DNA of 64,000 bases from JAJFFW01 sp038534195 (GCA_038534195.1 JBCAXE010000007.1:1-64000), one strand, 5' to 3'. Shown: positions 24,221 through 34,078, counted from the first letter of the stretch. The notes: generated from the sequence alone by a model not told the origin. Numbers and translations: made by a program.

Positions 24221-26218
24221 TTGGCTGAAGACATTGATCAACATAAAGAAGGTCTCGCCGGCGCCCAGGCGAAGATAGCCGATGGCCAGTTCGGCGCCGC
24301 ACTGGCGATGTTGTCCGACATTTTGCGCGCAGACCCGATGCTCGCCGACGCGCTTTACATGAAGGCGGTGTGCGAGCGCTATCTGACAAGGTGGGATGAC
24401 GCAGCCCTAACGCTCGATAACTTGAAAGCGGCGGCGCCGGAATTCGGGCGCGCCTTTCAAGAGGAAGGCCACCTCTATAGAGCTATGGGCGATGAACCAA
24501 AAGCGCTCCATGCCTATCAGCGCGCGTGTCAATTAAATCCCGCGTTAGAAGCGAGTTGGCGCGCGCAAGGCGATATTCTGCAATCGCTCGGCCGCGAAAG
24601 GGATTTGCGCAATGTACGCGTCCAGGCCGACCAACTTGCCCGCCAGCCGAAAGAAGTCCGCGCGGTTTCGAACTTTATCTATGAAGGCAAGCTGCTTAAA
24701 GCAGAGAAACTTTGCCGTGCTTTTTTGCAGAAAAACCCGCGCCATGTGGAAGCAATGCGGCTGCTTGCCGACCTTGGCGTGCGGTTCAGCGTTTTCGACG
24801 ACGCGGAATTCCTGCTTGAAAGCGCGATCGAATTTGAGCCCGACAACATTCAACTTCGCCTTGATTACTTAAAGGTGCTCCGCAAACGTCAGAAATATGG
24901 AGCAGCACATGAATTGTCGCGCGCGTTGCACGAAAAGCACCCGAGCGATCCCATGTTTCAGTCGCAATACGCCATCGACTGCATGCATACCGGGGAATTC
25001 GAAAATGCGCTCGCGTTGTTTGATAAAATTCTGAAACAAATACCTGACGATGCGGCCACATTGGTTTCGCGCGGTCATGCGCTGAAGACATACGGCCGTT
25101 CAGATGATGCAGTGCAATCGTACAAAGCCGCTTACCGTGCGCGTGGCGATCTCGGCGACGCTTATTACGGTCTCGCCAATCTCAAAACCTACCGATTCTC
25201 TGACGAAGAAATCAGCCTTATGCGCGAGCAGGAAGCCGACGGTCAATTGACGTATGCCAGCCATATTCAACTTTGCTTTTCGCTTGGCAAAGCGCTTGAG
25301 GACCGCGAAGAATTTGCGGCCGCGTTTGGGTACTATGAGCGCGGCAACGATTTGAAACGCGCGCAATGTCGCTACGACGCCGACCAGATGACGGAAGAGC
25401 TAAGCGCGCAGCGCCAAGCTTGTAGCAAAGAACTCTTTGAACGTCTGGGAGGAAAAGGCCATCCGGCGCCTGACCCAATTTTCATCGTCGGTCTGCCGCG
25501 CGCCGGCTCCACCTTGCTTGAACAAATTCTCGCATCGCACAGCCAGGTCGATGGAACATTTGAACTGCCTAATATATTGGCGATGGCGCACCGCCTTCGA
25601 AGGAACAAGGGCGCGAATGGGTCTGCGCCTTATCCCCATGCCTTGAACGAGATGACGACCGAAAAGCTTTCAGCTTTGGGGCGGAAATATATCGACGATA
25701 CCCGAATTCACCGCGCCGGCGCCCCGTTCTTCATCGACAAGATGCCGAACAATTTCCGCCATATCGGTTTAATCCATCTAACTTTGCCAAACGCTAAGAT
25801 AATCGATGCCCGGCGCGAACCGATGGCGAGCTGCTTTTCCGGGTTCAAACAACTCTTCGCCGAAGGCCAGGAGTTTACCTACGGCCTGGAGCAAATCGGT
25901 AGATATTATCGCGACTATGTCGATCTCATGCGCCATTGGGACGATATCTTGCCTGGAAAAATCCTGCGCGTTCAGCATGAAGACGTTCTCGACGACCTGG
26001 AAGCGCAGGTGCGGCGAATGCTGGATTTTTGTGGACTGCCTTTTGAATCGGCGTGCCTGGAGTTTTACAAAACAAACCGCTCGGTTCGAACGGCGAGTTC
26101 TGAACAGGTGCGCAAACCCATCAACAAATCGGGCGTCGATCAATGGCGCTCTTTTGAACCTTACCTTGAGCCGCTTAAGAAGGCCCTTGGCGCTACATTA
26201 ACGGAGTATCGCGCGTGA
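24221..26218 (+). CDS. TPR-repeat sulfotransferase
   Basis: The product has 665 residues from TTG 24221, preceded by AAGGCG; earlier in-frame starts fall in the terminator. Residues about 10-390 are tetratricopeptide repeats. The C-terminal 240 residues are a PAPS sulfotransferase domain with the 5'-phosphosulfate loop IFIVGLPRAGSTLLEQIL (about 420) and the 3'-phosphate part AKIIDARREPMASCFSGFKQ. TPR-sulfotransferases are common in marine alphaproteobacteria, and targets are mostly unknown (proteins, lipids or small metabolites). The stop overlaps the start of the BCCT gene by four bases (GTGA), so the two are translationally coupled. Confidence 0.85.
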   Translation: MAEDIDQHKEGLAGAQAKIADGQFGAALAMLSDILRADPMLADALYMKAVCERYLTRWDDAALTLDNLKAAAPEFGRAFQEEGHLYRAMGDEPKALHAYQRACQLNPALEASWRAQGDILQSLGRERDLRNVRVQADQLARQPKEVRAVSNFIYEGKLLKAEKLCRAFLQKNPRHVEAMRLLADLGVRFSVFDDAEFLLESAIEFEPDNIQLRLDYLKVLRKRQKYGAAHELSRALHEKHPSDPMFQSQYAIDCMHTGEFENALALFDKILKQIPDDAATLVSRGHALKTYGRSDDAVQSYKAAYRARGDLGDAYYGLANLKTYRFSDEEISLMREQEADGQLTYASHIQLCFSLGKALEDREEFAAAFGYYERGNDLKRAQCRYDADQMTEELSAQRQACSKELFERLGGKGHPAPDPIFIVGLPRAGSTLLEQILASHSQVDGTFELPNILAMAHRLRRNKGANGSAPYPHALNEMTTEKLSALGRKYIDDTRIHRAGAPFFIDKMPNNFRHIGLIHLTLPNAKIIDARREPMASCFSGFKQLFAEGQEFTYGLEQIGRYYRDYVDLMRHWDDILPGKILRVQHEDVLDDLEAQVRRMLDFCGLPFESACLEFYKTNRSVRTASSEQVRKPINKSGVDQWRSFEPYLEPLKKALGATLTEYRA

Positions 26219-27828
26219 CGACAGAAGATGTACAACTGCCTGAAGATCTCGCGCCGGCGGACTCCGTCTATGATACGGATTTTGAAACGGGCCAGGACAA
26301 TGTGAATTTTCTCGGCCTTGATCTGCATAATCCGGTGTTTTTTATCAGCGCCGCAGCGATTCTCTCATTCGCCATCGGGACTCTCGCATTCCCAGACACG
26401 GCAAGCGCCTGGCTAAACGGCGCGAAAGACTGGACGCTTAATAATTTCGACTGGTTTTTCGTCATCGCCACCAACATCGTGCTGATTTTTGTGGTCGGTG
26501 TCGGCTTGTCGCCCCTTGGACGCATCCGACTTGGCGGACCGGGTGCTAAACCCGAATTCTCAACGAAGTCCTGGCTTTCCATGCTGTTTTCTGCAGGCGT
26601 CGGCATCGGGCTCTTGTTTTACGGCGCCGCCGAACCCATGGCCTATTACACAGACTGGTTCGGCACACCATTGGACGCCGAACCGCTGACGTCTGAAGCG
26701 CGGCGACTGGCTTTTAGCGCAACAATCTTTCACTGGGGAGTAACACCGTGGGCGGTCTACGCCGTCGTCGGTTTGGCGCTGGCGTTTTTTACGTTCAACA
26801 AAGGCCTGCCGCTGACGATCCGTTCGGCTTTTTATCCATTGTTCGGCGAGCGCATCTGGGGTTGGCCAGGCCATATCATTGATATTCTGGCTGTGCTGGC
26901 GACGCTCTTCGGATTGGCGACATCCCTTGGCCTTGGCGCCAAGCAGGCTGCCAGCGGACTTCAATTTCTTTTCGGCGTTGACAGCGGACTGACGACGCAG
27001 GTCCTCTTAATCGCCGGCATTACATCCATGGCGATCTTCTCTGTGGTGCGAGGTCTCGACGGAGGCGTCAAACTGCTCAGCAACATCAACATTGTTATCG
27101 CGATCGGGCTTTTGGTTTTTGTCATTGTCGCCGGGCCAACTCTGGTGATCCTGAAAAGCTTCGGCGTCAATGCACTCTCTTACGCCGCTGACACCGTGCG
27201 CTTGAGCAACTGGATCGGGCGAGAAGACACAGAATGGTTCCATGGCTGGACAATCTTTTATTGGGCGTGGTGGGTTTCCTGGTCTCCTTTTGTGGGCATG
27301 TTCATCGCTCGGGTTTCAAGAGGGCGCACAATCCGGGAGTTTCTCGGTGCGGTGTTGGTGGTGCCTGTCCTGGTCGCGGTGGTCTGGTTTTCGTCGTTCG
27401 GCGTGACCGCGCTAGAGCAAGTGGACAACAATATCGGGGCGCTGCCCGGGGGCATCTCCGAGGTTTCGCTTGTTCTGTTCCAAATGCTTGAGAATCTTCC
27501 GTTCGCGGAGATCTCTTCCTTTGTGGCGATTGTGTTGCTGCTTGTGTTCTTCGTCACATCGTCAGATTCCGGCTCGCTTGTCATCGACAGCATTACCGCG
27601 GGCGGCAAGCTGCATGCGCCTGTCTCCCAGCGGATATTCTGGGCGACGATGGAAGGTCTGGTGGCGATTGTGCTGCTTGTCGGCGGCGGCTCGGCGGCGC
27701 TTTCGTCGCTCCAGGCCGGGGCGATCACGGCCGGCCTGCCTTTCACGCTTGTGCTCCTCGTTTGTTGCGTCAGTCTTTATCGCGGCTTAATGACAGAACT
27801 CCCAAAACGCGCGCCTAAAGCGGCGTGA
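26215..27828 (+). CDS. BCCT-family betaine/carnitine/choline transporter
   Basis: The product has 537 residues with twelve predicted helices. The family glycine-rich segment (GVGIGLLFYGAAEPMAYY) and the tryptophan-rich signature (FYWAWWVSWSPFVGMFIARV followed by SRGRTIREF) are intact. It should take up quaternary amines such as glycine betaine or DMSP with Na+ or H+. The N-terminus carries an unusual acidic cytoplasmic extension of about 35 residues. The GTG start overlaps the upstream sulfotransferase, and a MarR gene follows by 32 bases. Confidence 0.92.
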   Translation: MTTEDVQLPEDLAPADSVYDTDFETGQDNVNFLGLDLHNPVFFISAAAILSFAIGTLAFPDTASAWLNGAKDWTLNNFDWFFVIATNIVLIFVVGVGLSPLGRIRLGGPGAKPEFSTKSWLSMLFSAGVGIGLLFYGAAEPMAYYTDWFGTPLDAEPLTSEARRLAFSATIFHWGVTPWAVYAVVGLALAFFTFNKGLPLTIRSAFYPLFGERIWGWPGHIIDILAVLATLFGLATSLGLGAKQAASGLQFLFGVDSGLTTQVLLIAGITSMAIFSVVRGLDGGVKLLSNINIVIAIGLLVFVIVAGPTLVILKSFGVNALSYAADTVRLSNWIGREDTEWFHGWTIFYWAWWVSWSPFVGMFIARVSRGRTIREFLGAVLVVPVLVAVVWFSSFGVTALEQVDNNIGALPGGISEVSLVLFQMLENLPFAEISSFVAIVLLLVFFVTSSDSGSLVIDSITAGGKLHAPVSQRIFWATMEGLVAIVLLVGGGSAALSSLQAGAITAGLPFTLVLLVCCVSLYRGLMTELPKRAPKAA

Positions 27829-27860
27829 GGGTGTCAAATTTTTGAAATCTTGAGACGGCC

Positions 27861-28343
27861 ATGACCGAACGCCTCGAACCTGCGTTAATCGCCTTGCGGC
27901 AAATCCTTCGCGCAACGGAGATCAGCTCGCGCGCCCTGGCCAAAGACTGCGGCTTGACGCCGTCGCAGCTGATCTTGATGCAGATAGCGAAGGACACCGA
28001 CAACCCGACGCCGAGCTTCTTGGCGAAGGAGGCCTCGCTCAGTCAGGCGACTGTAACGGCGCTGATCGATAAGCTGGAAAAGCGCGGGTTCGTCTGCCGC
28101 CGTCGGGACGACGTTGATAAGCGCCGTATTTATGTCGACCTTACGGAAAAAGGCGTCGCAACGCTTCGCGATGCTCCCGACAGTCTTCAGCAGCGTTTTG
28201 AAAATGGCTTTGGCAAACTTGAAAGTTGGGAGCAATCCCTGCTCGTCGCTGCGCTGGAACGAACCGCTGGGCTCCTGGACGCGGAAGACATTGATGCCGC
28301 TCCAGTCCTCGATGTTGGCGCTATCGGAACGCCGGTGGAGTGA
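27861..28343 (+). CDS. MarR-family transcriptional regulator
   Basis: The product has 160 residues with the MarR winged helix: TPSQLILMQIAKD, LAKEASLSQATVTALIDKLE and the wing RRRDDVDKRRIYVDLTEKG. The family responds to small phenolic or osmolyte-like ligands and usually represses adjacent genes. It lies 32 bases after the BCCT gene in the same direction, so it probably controls that transporter. No obvious inverted-repeat operator was found in the short gap. Confidence 0.9.
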   Translation: MTERLEPALIALRQILRATEISSRALAKDCGLTPSQLILMQIAKDTDNPTPSFLAKEASLSQATVTALIDKLEKRGFVCRRRDDVDKRRIYVDLTEKGVATLRDAPDSLQQRFENGFGKLESWEQSLLVAALERTAGLLDAEDIDAAPVLDVGAIGTPVE

Positions 28344-28455
28344 AACTCGCCGGTTTCGAAGAAAATACTAAATTGGGCGAGCTTGGGTTTTTAACGCCTC
28401 CTTTGAGGATTTACCCGCCCGGTGGTTATCACGAGCAATTACGTCCATTCCTCCC

Positions 28456-28490
28456 ACAAAAAAGCCCCGGCGCTGGGGCCGGGGCTTATC
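28456..28490 (-). terminator. intrinsic terminator of the second TonB receptor gene
   Basis: AAGCCCCGGC (28462-28471) pairs with GCCGGGGCTT (28478-28487) around GCTGGG. On the minus strand it is followed by a U-run (A-tract at 28457-28463). It lies between convergent genes and could also stop the marR transcript. Confidence 0.85.
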
Positions 28491-28508
28491 TTCTGAATTT
28501 TACCCGCC

Positions 28509-30734
28509 CTAGAACAGGTTCACGGTCGCTGAGAAGCCGACAACACGGGGTTCGTTGACGAAGCCGGTGAGATTGTTGAAGTCGATGCCGCCTTTGACAT
28601 TTTCCGCATCCAGAATGTTACGGGCGAAGAAGGCGAGGTCGTATTTGCCGTCGGGCGACATGTAACCGATGCGCAGGCCTCCTTCCACATTGCCGTTGGC
28701 GTTGAATTCGGCCGACTCGTAGAGGAAGAAATTGGTGTCGCCCTGATAGGCCCAGTCGGTGAAGGCGTAGAGTTCGCCGCCGCCGCCGAGCGGATAGGAA
28801 TAGCGCGCGGTGATGTTCCAAATCAGGTCCGGCGCCTGCGGGAAGGGATTGCCTTCAATGAGAGCCAGACCGTTTGCGTCAAGCGGATCGAGCACGGTGC
28901 AGCCGCCGCCGCAGGGCGCGACGCGCAAGTCCGGCTCGGTGATTTCCGTGTCGTTATAACTGACGCCCGCCGTGACGAGGAGATTGTCCGCAGCCAGATA
29001 TTCGATATCGGCCTCGAAGCCCCAGGCCTCGCCATCTGCGTTCACGAGCTGGTTGAAATTGCCGGCGCCGCCGATCGCCGAGAATTGGAGATCATTGGCG
29101 TCATAGTAGAATGCGGCCGCATTGACGCGGGCCCGATTGTCGAGGAATTGCGACTTAAAGCCAATTTCGTAGGAGATGACCGTCTCCGAGTCAGCGGTCG
29201 ACGGCGCGCCGAAGAAGGCGACGTCGCGGCCCTGGATCGTAGGGGCCCGGAAGCCGCGTGCAATCCGTCCATAGACATTGACCGCGTCGGTGACGGCGTA
29301 AGCGAGGCTCGCGTCCCAGCTTACGTCGCCGTCTTCTACAGACACCGGCGCCACGGGGAAGTTGGTGGCGACGCCCACAAAGTCTTTCTCATCGTCCGTG
29401 TAGCGCACGCCGCCGGTGAAGGTCAGCCGGTCGGTGACGTCGAAGCTCGCCTGACCGAACACGGCCCAGCTTGTGTTTTGATGGTTGACGGTTGTCGGAT
29501 CGACGAAGAACGGATCCGTTGTGATGGTCAGGTCAGAGTCGAAATAATAGAACCCGCCTTGCCAGTTGAAGCGGCCGTCCGTGTTGCTGGCGATCCGCAC
29601 TTCCTGAGTGAACTGATCGAGATCGTCGATACCGTCCTGCGTCGCGGACGGGAAGGGGATAAAGCCGGGGAAGGAGCCCTGCGGCAGGAAGACCGCGCCG
29701 GCGCCGCCGTCAATATCGCCGAGGCTGCGCCCGTCCGCGGTCTCAAAACCGGTGATGGAAGTGATCGTCACTGGACCGAGATCGAGGGAGGCGTTTAGGG
29801 AGCCGCCGAAATTGTCATAGCGCTGAGGATTGTCGTCGCCTTCGTCGAAAAAGACTGTGTCGCGATCAAAGTTGCCGTTCAGCTCATTGCTGCCCGGGTC
29901 GAAAATGTTGGCGCGGAAGATGGCGGAGGTGCCGTCGATGGAGCGTCCATGGACGTTGAACAGGGCGCTGAACTGTTCCACCGGCGTCCAGAGAAGCTGC
30001 ACGCGGCCGGCAAATTCCTCAAAGCCGCCAAGCGCGTTGTCCGTGCCCTGCACGGCGTTGTCGATCCAGTCGTCGCGCCGCTGAATAAGGCCGGAGACGC
30101 GGAACGACAGAACGTCTTCAATCAGCGGTCCGCCAATGGCGGATTCAATTTTGACAGTGTTGAAGGTGCCGTAGGATGCAGAGAAATAGCCGTCATACTC
30201 ATCCGTGGGTTTGGCGGTATCGAACTTGACGATACCGGCGGGCGTGTTGCGTCCGAAGAGCGTGCCTTGCGGTCCGCGCAACACTTCAACGCGATCGATG
30301 TCAAAGAGCGGGAAGCTTTTCAGGACCACGTTCTCCTGAACGATTTCGTCCATGATCACGGAGACAGGCTGGGAGGCCGCAAGATCGAAATCAGTGTTGC
30401 CGAGGCCGCGGATATAAAAGCGGGGGGCGACGCGGCCGTTTGAGGATTCCGCATAAAGGCCAGGCACGCGCGTTGCGAGCGCGCGAATGTCTTCCGCGCT
30501 CTGGAGTATATTGTCGAGCCGTTCGCCGGGGAGCGTCGTCAGGGAGATCGGCACGTCCTGCTGGTTTTCTTCACGGCGTTGCGCGGTTACCGTGATGGTG
30601 TCGAGACCGGCTTGCTCTTCATCCTGCGCCAGCGCAATCGTCGGCGCTGAAAAGGAAAGAGCGGCCGCGGAGGCGCCCATAGCGAGTAAAAATTTTGTTG
30701 AATATGAACGCGTTAGCGTCGCTTGCTTTGCCAT
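28509..30734 (-). CDS. TonB-dependent outer-membrane receptor
   Basis: The product has 741 residues from the ATG at 30734; the open frame extends a further 60 codons but the signal peptide begins here. The signal sequence runs to about residue 35 (IALAQ). The TonB box is LDTITVTAQRREENQQDVPI, the plug carries RFYIRGLGNTDFDLAASQP and VEVLRGPQGTLFGRNTPAGI, and the barrel ends in FSATVNLF with the expected terminal phenylalanine. It groups with the large family lacking siderophore assignment, frequent in oligotrophic marine bacteria. The substrate is unknown. A terminator hairpin lies downstream, and a 250-base upstream gap probably carries the promoter. Confidence 0.92.
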   Translation of the reverse strand: MAKQATLTRSYSTKFLLAMGASAAALSFSAPTIALAQDEEQAGLDTITVTAQRREENQQDVPISLTTLPGERLDNILQSAEDIRALATRVPGLYAESSNGRVAPRFYIRGLGNTDFDLAASQPVSVIMDEIVQENVVLKSFPLFDIDRVEVLRGPQGTLFGRNTPAGIVKFDTAKPTDEYDGYFSASYGTFNTVKIESAIGGPLIEDVLSFRVSGLIQRRDDWIDNAVQGTDNALGGFEEFAGRVQLLWTPVEQFSALFNVHGRSIDGTSAIFRANIFDPGSNELNGNFDRDTVFFDEGDDNPQRYDNFGGSLNASLDLGPVTITSITGFETADGRSLGDIDGGAGAVFLPQGSFPGFIPFPSATQDGIDDLDQFTQEVRIASNTDGRFNWQGGFYYFDSDLTITTDPFFVDPTTVNHQNTSWAVFGQASFDVTDRLTFTGGVRYTDDEKDFVGVATNFPVAPVSVEDGDVSWDASLAYAVTDAVNVYGRIARGFRAPTIQGRDVAFFGAPSTADSETVISYEIGFKSQFLDNRARVNAAAFYYDANDLQFSAIGGAGNFNQLVNADGEAWGFEADIEYLAADNLLVTAGVSYNDTEITEPDLRVAPCGGGCTVLDPLDANGLALIEGNPFPQAPDLIWNITARYSYPLGGGGELYAFTDWAYQGDTNFFLYESAEFNANGNVEGGLRIGYMSPDGKYDLAFFARNILDAENVKGGIDFNNLTGFVNEPRVVGFSATVNLF

Positions 30735-30986
30735 TGAATGATTTCCCGATGAAAGCCCACACAAGTGAGGCCGATGAGTGAACAGCCTCTCCCAATCCGC
30801 TCGCAGAATAGGCGAACCGTGACGCAAATCTATCATCTTTATTGCAGTTGCGTGACAAGGAGGGACGAGTGTGGCTTTGACGCAACCTGAGGGGGCTCCC
30901 AACCAGATCGACACTGGCTGACGGTGAGAAAATGCCCCCTAAAGATAGCTTGTGCGAAGGCGCAAAAGGGGCCGACAGAGCGCGCG

Positions 30987-31724
30987 CTAGACTGTCAAAC
31001 GTCGCCCATGGAGGAACCGGTAGCCCGGTGCGCAGGCGTCCGCGATCTCTTCCTGCGCCGCAGTGAGATCGATGGTTTTTTCGACATACGGCCGAAACCC
31101 TGTGGATTGCTCCACAGCGTCGTACCAATGGGGGCCCCAAACACCGTCCGACGCGCGCCGTCCGGCTGGCCATGAGAGCATATCCCCCACAAACGCAAGG
31201 TCGAGCGCCGCACAAAGCGCTCGTAAAACGCCTTCGGGATTTTTCAGGATATCCGCTGCATCAACCACCGGGCAGGGCGCGCCGCGCGCGGTGAGATGGT
31301 CGAAAATGCGCTTTTGAACCCCCAGACTGCCGGTGATCGGCGCGATATCGTCGAACTTCTTCGCGTATGAGGCGACCATTGCCCGCGGATCACGGATCAG
31401 GAGGAACGTGCGCTGACCGTCCAGCCAGTCGAGCGGAAGCTGGCGCTCATCGAGAAAGTGATAGGCGATCTGCTTGTGAAAGATGACAGGCGAGGCGGCT
31501 TCCGGCGCGGTCAACAGATCGACCACGCCCTCAAATGTTTGCGGCAGGGCGGCCATGGACTCAGCGCGCATCGGATGCGGTGCGCCGGTTTCTTTCAAGT
31601 AATAGGCGTAGAATGGCTCGTCAATCACGTCCGTATCAGGACGGTTTTCAAAGCTTCGCATCATCGTTGTGGAGATATTGCGTGGGCCGGCCCACATGTT
31701 TAGGCGAACGGGCGTGTGCGTCAT
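30987..31724 (-). CDS. sulfotransferase-like P-loop protein
   Basis: The product has 245 residues from the ATG at 31724. A phosphosulfate-binding start (NMWAGPRNISTTMMRSFENR) and the later FLLIRDPRAMVASYAKKFDD (3'-phosphate region) point to the sulfotransferase fold. Nucleotide use is not proven. Proteins like this are often next to, or fused with, class-IV aminotransferases. Here the aminotransferase gene ends 14 bases upstream on the same strand, so they form an operon. Confidence 0.8.
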   Translation of the reverse strand: MTHTPVRLNMWAGPRNISTTMMRSFENRPDTDVIDEPFYAYYLKETGAPHPMRAESMAALPQTFEGVVDLLTAPEAASPVIFHKQIAYHFLDERQLPLDWLDGQRTFLLIRDPRAMVASYAKKFDDIAPITGSLGVQKRIFDHLTARGAPCPVVDAADILKNPEGVLRALCAALDLAFVGDMLSWPAGRRASDGVWGPHWYDAVEQSTGFRPYVEKTIDLTAAQEEIADACAPGYRFLHGRRLTV

Positions 31725-31737
31725 CAAATTATACCTG

Positions 31738-32673
31738 TCATGTCCGGCCCCGCGCGGCCTCTCCCTCGATGCGGGTTCTGTACAATGCTTGCAGCCGTTT
31801 GACCAAAGGACCGCGCCCGGCAGTGATGGGGCGCCCGTCAATGGTTGAAACGGGCGCGACGCCGGCGAAGGTGCCGGTAATAAAGGATTCCTCGGCGCCG
31901 TAAACATCCGTCAGCGAGAAATTTTTTTCCCTTGTGACGATGCCGTTCTCGCGCGCCAGTTCCAGAACGACGCCGCGCGTCACCCCGCCCAGACAGAAGT
32001 CGCCCGTGGACGTCCAGAGCTCACCCTTGCGGACGATAAAAAAATGCGTGGAGTTGCAGGTGGCGACAAACCCGTGCGGGTCCAGCATCAGCGCTTCGTC
32101 GGCGCCCGCCTTGGTCGCCTGGATGCAGGCCATGATGCAATTCAGCTTGGAGTGCGAATTCAGCTTCTGGTCCTGCACGTCCGGATAACCGCGGCGTACA
32201 TGAACTGTAAAGAGCGCCGCGCCGTCCGAAGCGGTTGCGGCGACCGGCGTTTTGAATTCCGGGATAATGACGATCGTGGGGGCTGAGATGGTCGCGCGCG
32301 GGTCCTGATAGGGCGTCGCTTTCACGCCGCGCGTCACCATCAGCCGCACATGAACGCCGTCATGGGCGTCGTTCGCGTCGAGGCAGGCGTAAAGGCGATC
32401 CGTGAGCGCCGCGCGGTCCACATTCATCTCAAAGTCGAGCGTCTTTGCGCCCTCATAAAGCCGGTCCAGATGCCGGTCCAGAAACGCGATCACGCCCTTT
32501 CCATCCGGCCCCGGATGAACGCGCAAACCCTCCCAGACGCCGTCGCCGAGGACGAAGCCGGAATCAAACACGGACACCGTCGCCTCGGCGCGCGGATAGA
32601 GCGCCCCATTGATGTCGATCTTGATGGCGTCATTGCGCGGGTCGGGCGCGTAGGCGTGGGTGGAATGGGTCAT
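31738..32673 (-). CDS. class-IV (branched-chain-type) PLP aminotransferase
   Basis: The product has 311 residues from the ATG at 32673. It follows the fold-type IV plan: a start with VFDSGFVLGDGVWEGLRV, the PLP lysine region (DQKLNSHSKLNCIMACIQ), and the end motif GVTRGVVLELARENGI with EESFITGTFAGVAPVSTIDG. It could act on branched-chain amino acids or, like its D-amino-acid transaminase relatives, on other substrates. Pairing with a sulfotransferase-like gene suggests a sulfur- or amine-containing metabolite rather than simple valine synthesis. No other ilv genes are near. Confidence 0.85.
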   Translation of the reverse strand: MTHSTHAYAPDPRNDAIKIDINGALYPRAEATVSVFDSGFVLGDGVWEGLRVHPGPDGKGVIAFLDRHLDRLYEGAKTLDFEMNVDRAALTDRLYACLDANDAHDGVHVRLMVTRGVKATPYQDPRATISAPTIVIIPEFKTPVAATASDGAALFTVHVRRGYPDVQDQKLNSHSKLNCIMACIQATKAGADEALMLDPHGFVATCNSTHFFIVRKGELWTSTGDFCLGGVTRGVVLELARENGIVTREKNFSLTDVYGAEESFITGTFAGVAPVSTIDGRPITAGRGPLVKRLQALYRTRIEGEAARGRT

Positions 32674-32837
32674 GGGATTTTGTTTCAAAATCCGAGCCGC
32701 GCTGCAACAGAAATTTTTCTTACTAATCAGCCGCGAGAAGTCGGAGCGACTCATCTCTACCATGGCGCGAAGAATGTTGTTTTCAGGAATTGAAACCGAT
32801 AATATTCTCTTACAAACGACAAACAAAGAGGGGCGCA

Positions 32838-33971
32838 ATGTTCAGAGTATTACTAATTTCACTTTTCATGGCGGCGTTGTCCGTGCACGCTGACGCGAAA
32901 GTCTACCACGCCGCGATTTCGAGAGATGGCGCATCGCTCGCCGTCGTTCAAAAATTGGACGGCAAGAAGATTGTCTCAATTTTTTCAGCCGACGATGCGT
33001 CCGCAAAGCCCATGGGTGTGGGGCTGGGCGATTTTGAACCTCAGCGACTATACTGGCAAGCGTCAGGAATACCGCTTATTCAAGTGAATAATATAATGAT
33101 CAGTGTCCAAACGGTGGACGGATTGAAGCGGATGAATTTCGCCCGCTGGGTGTCAATTGATCCTTCGTCAGGCGAAATGAAAATGCTATTCGATAACGAG
33201 GCTGGCTATGACTACGGTTACTTTGTCGGCGATGCTGGTGATCTCCTTGCAACGGGTAATGGGAAGAAGAATGAAGCGGTGTTCTCCCGGATGAGGGTGC
33301 GCCAACAAAGGGCGACGGCGACACGGTTGAGCTCGGGAAGTGATCAACAAGTCTACAGCCTTATCAACGTCAATGTGAGCAACACGAAAGAACGCCGTGG
33401 CGTCTGGGGAAACGAGAACACGCAGCAATGGGTTGTCGATGAAACCGGCGCGGCCGTAGCGCGGGCGGATCTGGAGATGAACGACACTGTTTGGAATCTT
33501 TACAAATACGCAGGGAGGAATGCGTCCCTTCACGCGACGCTCAATCTTACGGACGAGAATTTGGAAGAAATTGCAGTGGTTGGGCGTTTGCCTGAAACGG
33601 ATGAGTTGCTCGTGAGGGTGAAAGGCGCTGAAAATGGTTGGCGCTATCGGCAAATAAATCTGACGTCCGGTGCAATTGCCCCAGCGAATTTTGATCTTGC
33701 CGGCCAGCCGACCGATGAAATCTATGACCCAAATCGGGCGATCATTCACGCGATTGTCGACCAATCAGGTCGCGCGCACCATTTTGATCCGGTCCATCAG
33801 AAAATTCAGAGTGGATTGCAGAAATCGTTACTCGGATCGTCAATCTTAATTGAGTCGGCCGCTGGCGACTTGGATCGTTATGTGATTAAGGCGACGTATG
33901 CTGATAAGCCAGCGGAGCGTTACTTTTATGATAGAACCGCAAAGCGCCTGGAGTTAATCGCGAAAGACTGA
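32838..33971 (+). CDS. exported S9-peptidase-type beta-propeller without hydrolase domain
   Basis: The product has 377 residues from the ATG at 32838 behind GAGGGGC. Residues 1-18 are a signal peptide. The rest resembles the N-terminal propeller of prolyl-oligopeptidase-like hydrolases: repeated strands such as AAISRDGASLAVV, MNFARWVSIDPSSGEMKMLF and TQQWVVDETGAAVARAD. The alpha/beta-hydrolase domain (GxSxxGG and later Asp, His) that should follow is missing. The protein ends at LIAKD and the DNA after it does not encode that domain. It is either a truncated relic or a stand-alone binding propeller. Confidence 0.65.
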   Translation: MFRVLLISLFMAALSVHADAKVYHAAISRDGASLAVVQKLDGKKIVSIFSADDASAKPMGVGLGDFEPQRLYWQASGIPLIQVNNIMISVQTVDGLKRMNFARWVSIDPSSGEMKMLFDNEAGYDYGYFVGDAGDLLATGNGKKNEAVFSRMRVRQQRATATRLSSGSDQQVYSLINVNVSNTKERRGVWGNENTQQWVVDETGAAVARADLEMNDTVWNLYKYAGRNASLHATLNLTDENLEEIAVVGRLPETDELLVRVKGAENGWRYRQINLTSGAIAPANFDLAGQPTDEIYDPNRAIIHAIVDQSGRAHHFDPVHQKIQSGLQKSLLGSSILIESAAGDLDRYVIKATYADKPAERYFYDRTAKRLELIAKD

Positions 33972-34078
33972 CGCTCCCTCACAAGCGCGGGAGACGGCGC
34001 GCGAGGTTGTTGCGCGCCGGATACAAACTCGTCACATCGCTTCTATCGAAAGTATTAAACAACTGATGGAGGCGAGAG

